In this document: positions 58,223 through 64,000 of the stretch, piece by piece
Numbering within the stretch: the first letter of the stretch is position 1
How the letters are laid out: every line of letters starts with the position of its first letter
DNA from: Linum tenue
Lineage: Eukaryota > Streptophyta > Magnoliopsida > Malpighiales > Linaceae
DNA: 64,000 nucleotides
Assembly: GCA_946122785.1 (NCBI GenBank)
Contig: CAMGYJ010000010.1
Coordinates: 8,221,467-8,285,466, forward strand
Direction of reading: 5' to 3'
Notes under the pieces: generated by a model
What the model was told of the DNA's origin: nothing
Databases searched by the model: none
What the model saw: the letters and a program-made list of their open reading frames with translations, nothing else
Made by a program: the position numbers and the translations under genes

Positions 58223-58490
58223 TGATAATCTTATTCACATAACAAAGAAACGTTTAAATACATCAAGCTCAACTGTTGGGAGATAAAAACAAGCTACCAC
58301 TCAACCTATCAAACACAAACTAAGGAATCACTAACAACCACAGTCCTTAAAACTAGCAATTATTTAATACTTCTAATAGACACCTAACTCACTTTCAACT
58401 AACTTCTAACAGGACTTATTACTGCTCAACTTTATAAGACACAAGGCCCAACTCAAAGCCAATGTTTCGACCCAACTTCTTCATCCAACA
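58223..58490 (-). repeat. LTR-like direct repeat, copy 2
   Basis: 268 bp, the 5' copy on the minus strand; about 27-30 differences from copy 1 by eye. Confidence 0.8.
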
Positions 58491-59409
58491 ATCCAGCTCC
58501 CAACATCACCAAAAATTGTGAGCCTGGACACTCCTGCGGCCACAATTATTTGTCCCAAGATGGAATTTGCCGCACACGCGAAGGAGCCACGAGGGGAGAG
58601 CATCAGAGACACGAAAGAGACATGAGGGAGACGGAGGTGAAATTGCAGAGTCCATAGACGTAGGGGTTGCAGGGTATGGGCGGGAGAGGCTACCAGGCGA
58701 GGGTCCAAGGATCGAAGAGGTATGGGCCATGGGGAGGAGATGGAAGGGTTATGCGGGAAGATGCAGAGGAGTTGCTGAGATGACGGAGGTGGCGGCGGAG
58801 AGAGATTATGGTTTTGGAAGAGAGGAAGATGCACAAGGATATGCATTTGTACTTTAGACGAAGTGGTGAGAGTAAGGGAGCATTGATAGTATTTGATCTC
58901 CATGGAATTCAAGAGAGGGAACAGGTCCCAAAAAAAGAAGAACAGACCTGGAAAATTGGCACACCGCTTCCTTATCTTCTCGATCTAGTGTCGGCACTGA
59001 ACGGAAGATTTGGGAGGGTCAGAAGGCGCCGAGGAATCGGCGAGCGCGGCGGTGAGTGCGTCTCAGTCGGCAGCGTGGTGGTTGGCGTGGTTGACGGTAA
59101 ACCATCTTTTCCGCCTTTTTCTCAAGAGGAAAAAAGAAGAACTTGGGCGACAAAAATTTGGAGCGGCTATTATTACAACTAGATTCAAAAGATAGGGCAG
59201 GGGTGGAGGCAAAAGGGTCTCTAGGGGCATCGAGGGTGAATCTTCTCGAAACCCAAGAACCAAAATCCATTATTAGGGTTCCTCAACATCAGCATCCGAC
59301 CGGTGGAGGACTGGAAGGATTGTTATTTTATTTATATTCTTAAGTGATATAGAAAAAAATTAAAATTTTATGGATGTTGAGGTGGATGCTGATGTTGAGT
59401 ACTGACTCG
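58491..59409. other. GC-rich intergenic stretch, origin unknown
   Basis: Both strands have open frames of 60-140 codons with biased composition and no domain. At its right end a perfect 16-bp inverted repeat CTCAACATCAGCATCC (59282-59297 and complement at 59384-59399) may be a tiny MITE of 118 bp. Confidence 0.35.
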
Positions 59410-60806
59410 CTACAGACTACACCGCGAATTAAATCCCGACTAGAGTCCAAGTATAAGCTCTAGTCAGTAAGGTTCAGTATAAGGAAAGTATGTTTTATTT
59501 GTCAATTCCTTAAGAGTTATGTAGCAAAATGGTTTTTGGTTATTTAAAACTAAGAAACTTCAAATGAAAACAAACAAGTAAAGTAAATTGAGGAGAATTC
59601 TATAAGAGAGGACTTCACTCGGGTATTGTTCACCCTAGTCTCGTATAAAACAATGAACAAAACTTTAGTGTGAAGGATGTATTTATAAATTGTGAGGCTG
59701 GTGCAACTAGTTAAAGGATAACAACAATAAGTTAGGTTGCCTAACTCCCTTAACCAATCAACAAGGATTGTAAGAATCAATCCATCAAAACTTAATCCGC
59801 ACGCCTGATAGCGACTGATCATTATTGAATCATGGCACTAATATGATATTTGAGATTTGCCCACATTTGCCTAGGTGGGGGACACAAATTGGCCAAGAAT
59901 CTAGCTTCTTGAAGCCTCTTACAACAAGAGGATTCTCTCCATCTAGATCAAAATGACCCAATAATGAGTTAAATCTAGCAACACTCAATCATTCATGAAT
60001 AATACCTCAAATATCATATAAAACATTCAATCAACATACATAATGTCATGTTCTTACATTCTAACAAACATCTAGACTAGGGTTCACAATATCCAAATGA
60101 GAGGGAGCACTACCCCATAAATAGGCAAGGGAAAACAACAAAGATGAAAGAAAGAACAAAGGTGTGGTGACTATCCTCCTTCCTTGTTGCTTGAAACACA
60201 CTCGAGAAGAAGAAGACCTTCAGTCCTCTAGTGTAAGGCAAGCCCAATCTTCTTCCTTTTTCCTTTGGCTCTTCCTTTCTCTCTCTTAACAACAAGAAGA
60301 AGGTCTCTCTTTCTCTCACTATAATTCTTCTTCCTTTTTAGGGTTTTCAGCTGGAACCCTAGAAGGAAACCTAAAAAATGTGAAACTTAGCCAAGATCTA
60401 GCCTCCTTTTCTCTCTCTTAGCTGCCTTCTATTTATAGGGCCCGACAGTCAATTTCACGGTCTGCACTTCACGGCCGTGACTTTGGAGCTCAGACCGTGA
60501 TGTCGAACAAAAACGCAGGTTAGTGGCGCCGTTTTGGTCCGACATCACGGTCACTGGACAATTATCACGGTCAGGCGACCGTGATAATCTTCTAGCCAAC
60601 GAGGTGGAAAAACTCCCTGTTCCCAGCGAAGTTCACGCCCACGATGGTGGAAAAATCATGACTTTGGACTTTTCTTCACTTTTTGGCGCTTTTCGGCCTC
60701 CAATCGTCCCGAAATTCGTGCTCGACCTTTCCACACGTGCTATGACCAGAAATGCATCAAAAATAGCAAAATCTAGAGTAAAATAGGTCGAGGGAAATAG
60801 TTAACG
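59410..60806 (-). mobile_element. Athila-type LTR (family A), minus strand
   Basis: Matches 13550-14960 closely, without the hAT insertion. TATA box at 60429-60437. The start of the LTR (TGATTCGGG) is missing at the right edge, where homology stops near 60806, so the copy is truncated. Confidence 0.6.
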
Positions 60807-61326
60807 ATAACAGAACGAAAGCTCATATTTTGGCACGATATAAAAGGTTTAGCTAATTATTAGTAATTCAATAAGATTGAGAGCTACAAATCTCACTATC
60901 GGGACGAAAGCCAGACAAGGAACTAGGAAGGCTTGCCGCTTAGTAGCGGGGTTGCAACTAGGGCTGTAACTATGGCCCTTACTACCCGTCAGCCCAGCCC
61001 AACTCTGTGGGTCCGGTAGGGTCAATTAGTCTTTAGAGACAAAATAGGGTCGCGTTACATTCTGATCCTAGACGGGTAGGGTATTTTTGGGCTTCTTGGC
61101 CCATTTTAACCCTAATTCCCTAATTACCCTAAAACCCATTTCTGCTCTTCTTCCCCTCCCCCTCCACCACCACCACTGCCATTTACTCTCACCCGCAAAA
61201 GATTTACAACAAAAACGAGAAAACCTCGCGCTCAGGATTCGCAGGAATCAATGAAGATCAAAGATCACGGTGAATCAGAGGAGAAGAACAACCAAAGATC
61301 AAAGATCAAAGAACCATATTAGTTAC
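60807..61326. other. Intergenic stretch flanking the AMT exon
   Basis: A TAGGGCTGTAACTATGG stretch near 60960 looks like one hAT end without its partner. GATCAAA repeats in tandem at 61255-61312. No gene. Confidence 0.35.
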
Positions 61327-61611
61327 CTGCGGTAGGGGCGATGCAGACGAGGCCGACGATCATCCCCTGGACGACGCTGATGACTGAGGGCTTGCCGAAG
61401 AAGATGCAGTCGAGGAGTAGCCACATCAGCAGGCTGACGGAAGTGCATACGTGTGTGTTTAGGATGGTGAGGGACGCGTCGATGCTGGCGGCGAAGGGTC
61501 CGCCGCCGTTGAACCTGCTCCAGCCATCCACATCAATCCCGCTCCGACCAGCGTCAGGATTATGTTGTTTGGAGGGAAATTCTCCCTGTCCTTCTCTAAC
61601 CTCGGCCCCAC
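61327..61611 (-). pseudogene. Single exon of an AMT2/AMT3-type ammonium transporter, frameshifted
   Basis: AMT proteins are 11-helix membrane transporters of ammonium. The exon has an acceptor (ATAAACAG) before 61611 and a donor (GTAACT) after 61327. It reads [26 protein letters not shown], then after a one-base loss near 61524 continues as [37 protein letters not shown] and [20 protein letters not shown]. These are the AMT2/MEP-type forms of mid-protein helices. Length 285 nt would be 286 without the deletion, which fits the phase of the donor. No neighbouring exons are visible, so this is a gene relic or an exon moved by a transposon. Confidence 0.86.
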
Positions 61612-62240
61612 CTGTTTATATTTCGCCGCAAAATAAAGAAATTAATAAACACAACCCCAAAGATTTTCGTTACACAAAAAAAAAAATCTAAACTTGCACA
61701 AGAAAGATCTCACATCCTGCTGCGCGACTACTAATTATTTGGTGGCGTGACTAATTATGCACTTTAATATCTCAATTAAAATCCAACGACAATTGTAAAA
61801 TTGTGTACTTTTTTTACATAATTTGCATTTTTATTTAATTTGGATTTATTGTAAGGTAATTTAGACTTTTTAGATGTAATTTGTATTTTGTTTATTTGAT
61901 TTAGATTTATCGTAAGGTAATTTAGACTTTTTAGATGTAGTTTTCATTTTTTTTTATTTGTTTTGAATTTATCCTAAGGTGATTTAGACTTTTTATACGT
62001 AATTTTAACTTTCTGGAATTAATTTTTAGTTTTTCGAATTAATTAGGATTTTTGGTAAATAAATTTGGACTAACTTAAATTTTCTGGAATTAGTTGGGAT
62101 TTTTTTACTTAAACTTTTATTTTTTGAATTAGTTTAAATATTTTTTTATCTAAATTAGAATTTTTTTTTTGTTATGAACTCATTTAAAATTTTCAGTATA
62201 TACTTGCAATGTTTTGAAATTTAATTTGATGTTTAATAAT
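61612..62240. repeat. AT-rich stretch with degenerate tandem repeats
   Basis: At 61845-62000 a unit of about 65 bp (TAAGGTAATTTAGACTTTTT) recurs three times with variation. TTCTGGAATTA and TTTTTGAATTA phrases continue to 62170. No coding sequence; it could be an intron or intergenic. Confidence 0.5.
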
Positions 62241-64000
62241 TTTTTTTTATCAATAGATAGATTATATTACCAATCACCAAAAGATAGCACTGTTTACAAC
62301 CCAAAACATAACCAACGATCAAAATCAAAACTCTCAACATCTGCAGGCAACAAAGAAAGGGTCTTCCTGGCCACATGATGAGCCACCTGGTTGTCACTCC
62401 TGCCAACAAAAGAAATATCAAAGCGGTGGAATTGTCGTTGCAGACTCTCAATCTCCACCAAAATCCGGCAACCCTTCCTATCCTGATGATCCCTCCTTTG
62501 AACCTTCTCAAGAACGACCTTGGCATCCCCGCGAAACATTACCTCGGTGAGTCCCTTCAAAGAGCACCAATGAATCGCATCCCGCAAAGCCACCAATTCC
62601 ACAAGGAATGGATCCACAAGACCTGCATAAAAGAAACCCTTAACAAAATAAACCGGCCCCATCATATCCTGAACCACCAAACCACTCGCGCCATGAGAGC
62701 CTGCCGCAACAGCACCATCCACATTACACGTATACGGCAAAGAATGTCGAGGTTGATTCTGGGGGCTCACTCGCTCCTCCTCCGGTCGCGACTTGGTCAT
62801 CACCGGAACTGGCTGCACAATGGCCAACCATCCTCTAACCTGACTCTCATACTGCCGGACTAAATCCCTAATGCTATACTGCACCATTATCAAAAACCAC
62901 CCAATTTTGGTTTTTCCAAATTCGCCATAGCAACGCCATGAACCACACTATCCGTTCAGTTCCTGGATCCTGTTCAACAAATCGACGGAAAAAATGCAAA
63001 ATTGGGGGCCGATGTCTCCAACCCACTCATCGCAATGTCCGACCGCTCCCACAAAGCAACCGCAATCCTACAAGACAATAATATATGCTCCAACGTCTCC
63101 AAAGGGGCCCAACAGACTGGACATTTCAGCAAAACAGATGACGTATCCTCCACCGGATCCTCCTAGGGTACCGAAACCTGCTCCTTCATCTCTATTACTG
63201 CCTACATCGTGGGTAAGATACGCCTCATAAGCTGCCACACGAAAAACTTCAACTTTGGCGGGATAGGAAAACTCCCTACCTTCTTCCAACAACCCACATC
63301 AAAGAAAGAAACTTCGTCCTTCCAACCCGGCAGTCTCCGACTAAGTTGAAAAGCCAAATGATAGCCCGATTTCACCGTGTACTTCCCATCCACCTCCCAA
63401 TCCCAGACATAGCAGTCCTCCACCTCGTGGATCAGCAAAGGGATTGAAGAAATACGTTGAACAATCTCATCCGGGAACACTGCTGGAGGCACTCATCACA
63501 CCACCGTTCCATACCAGGAACCTTGAGTGCCTCGACCTGGACATTCTTCAGGTCAGGAACAGAGGGGCGAATAGTGAGCTCACCCGACCGATAACCCGGG
63601 ACCCAACTGTCCTCCAACACACGGACCGAAGCACCATCTCCAATTTGCCAAGTTAAACCTTGAAGCAATAAATCCCTCCCATGCAGTACACTAGTCCATC
63701 CCCAAGAAGATGCCTAGAACCACGTCGAGCTTGAAAAATGGAAGACTTAGCAAAATACTTTCCCTTGAGAACTCGCGCTAATAAAGAATCCGGCTCCTGC
63801 CAAAGTCGCCAAGAAATCTTTGCCAACAGCGCTTGATTAAAGTTCTCAAAGCGTCTAAATCCCAGTCCACCATCAAACTTACTACGACATAGGTTCCACC
63901 ACGAAACCCAGTGAGCTTTGTCCTTGTCCACCATAAACCGCCACCAACATCGAGCCATATATTTATCCAGTTTGCGGTATAGCGAATAGGAAATCCAACA
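62241..64000 (-). mobile_element. LINE (plant L1-type non-LTR retrotransposon), 3' part
   Basis: Read from the right edge leftward: the end of the reverse transcriptase region (KAHWVSWWNLCRSKFDGGLG and ALLAKISWRLWQEPDSLLAR, 63653-63958), the zinc-binding zf-RVT region (QIGDGASVRVLEDSWVPG, 63432-63668; SGYHLAF and PPKLKFFVWQL, 63202-63492), and a C-terminal RNase H. It ends in an A run (T run 62241-62249 on the plus strand). Frameshifts between the pieces make this copy inactive. The 5' part lies beyond the window. Confidence 0.92.
62294..62893 (-). pseudogene. RNase H domain of the LINE
   Basis: About 195 open codons. CNVDGAV, VELVALRDAI, FRGDAKVVL and DNQVAHHVAR supply the four acidic positions of the RNase H fold (D, E, D, D), as in the RVT_3 domain of plant LINEs. 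It is open in frame, but the upstream polyprotein is broken. Confidence 0.88.

Larger units (their letters stand above)
51881..58490 (-). mobile_element. Unclassified LTR-flanked element, 6.6 kb
   Basis: Direct repeats at 51881-52146 and 58223-58490 are about 90 percent alike and, read on the minus strand, run from TGTTGGAT to GATTATCA (TG...CA). On that strand a purine-rich AGGGCAGGATA precedes the 3' copy. I see no standard primer binding site after the 5' copy and no 5-bp target duplication. The interior has no gag, protease or pol motif. Minus-strand open stretches exist at 56959-57429 and 56229-56459. It also holds MULE-5. Probably an old non-autonomous LTR element. Confidence 0.6.

Noticed and set aside
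62375..62863. 162-codon plus frame
   Set aside because: Exact antisense of the LINE RNase H domain.

Overview
The window is nuclear DNA of a flowering plant, most likely a eudicot. The genes have GT-AG introns of plant size. The three intact genes match plant COP9 signalosome subunit 7, plant inhibitor-3 and plant SINAT ubiquitin ligase. Nearly everything else is plant transposon sequence: Athila-type Ty3/gypsy, Copia, LINE, SINE, MULE, hAT and PIF/Harbinger elements. I cannot name the species.

Host genes, all on the minus strand: (1) CSN7, nine exons, 5957-8348, reading frame intact, 259 aa. (2) A type-1 phosphatase inhibitor-3 (INH3/PPP1R11) gene, one coding exon, 16195-16551, 118 aa. (3) A SINAT3/4-like RING E3 ligase, three coding exons, 37700-40498, 328 aa. 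A fourth host-derived piece is a single frameshifted exon of an AMT2/AMT3-type ammonium transporter at 61327-61611.

Layout: 1-3438 Athila LTR and 3' pieces, cut by a hAT element. 3448-9956 is the CSN7 island, bracketed by two sibling gene-bearing MULEs (3448-5013 and 8603-9956, each with a perfect 9-bp target duplication). 9966-15009 holds broken minus-strand Athila LTRs. 15010-16751 is the INH3 island. 16760-22356 is a patchwork of hAT elements and MITEs plus a Copia scrap. 22483-27192 is an Athila copy keeping RNase H, integrase and the env-like ORF. 27202-28925 is a third MULE with a nested hAT MITE. 30023-36260 is a MULE holding a SINE, a complete young LTR element with identical 359-bp LTRs, and a hAT element. 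36261-40866 is the SINAT island. 42646 to about 51770 is an Athila derivative that has gag, protease and the env-like ORF but no reverse transcriptase or integrase. 51881-58490 is an unclassified region between 266/268-bp LTR-like repeats. 59410-60806 is another Athila LTR. 62241-64000 is the 3' end of a LINE.

The genes do not form an operon or pathway cluster, although CSN7 and SINAT both act in ubiquitin-dependent control. The most striking content is structural: exact target-site duplications allow many insertions to be delimited to the base and ordered in time, and several non-autonomous elements have unusual architecture (a pol-less Athila, a LARD with tRNA-like modules and repeated PPT-like motifs, and host-like GC-rich cargo in MULEs). 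I found no convincing evidence of a wholly new cellular system.
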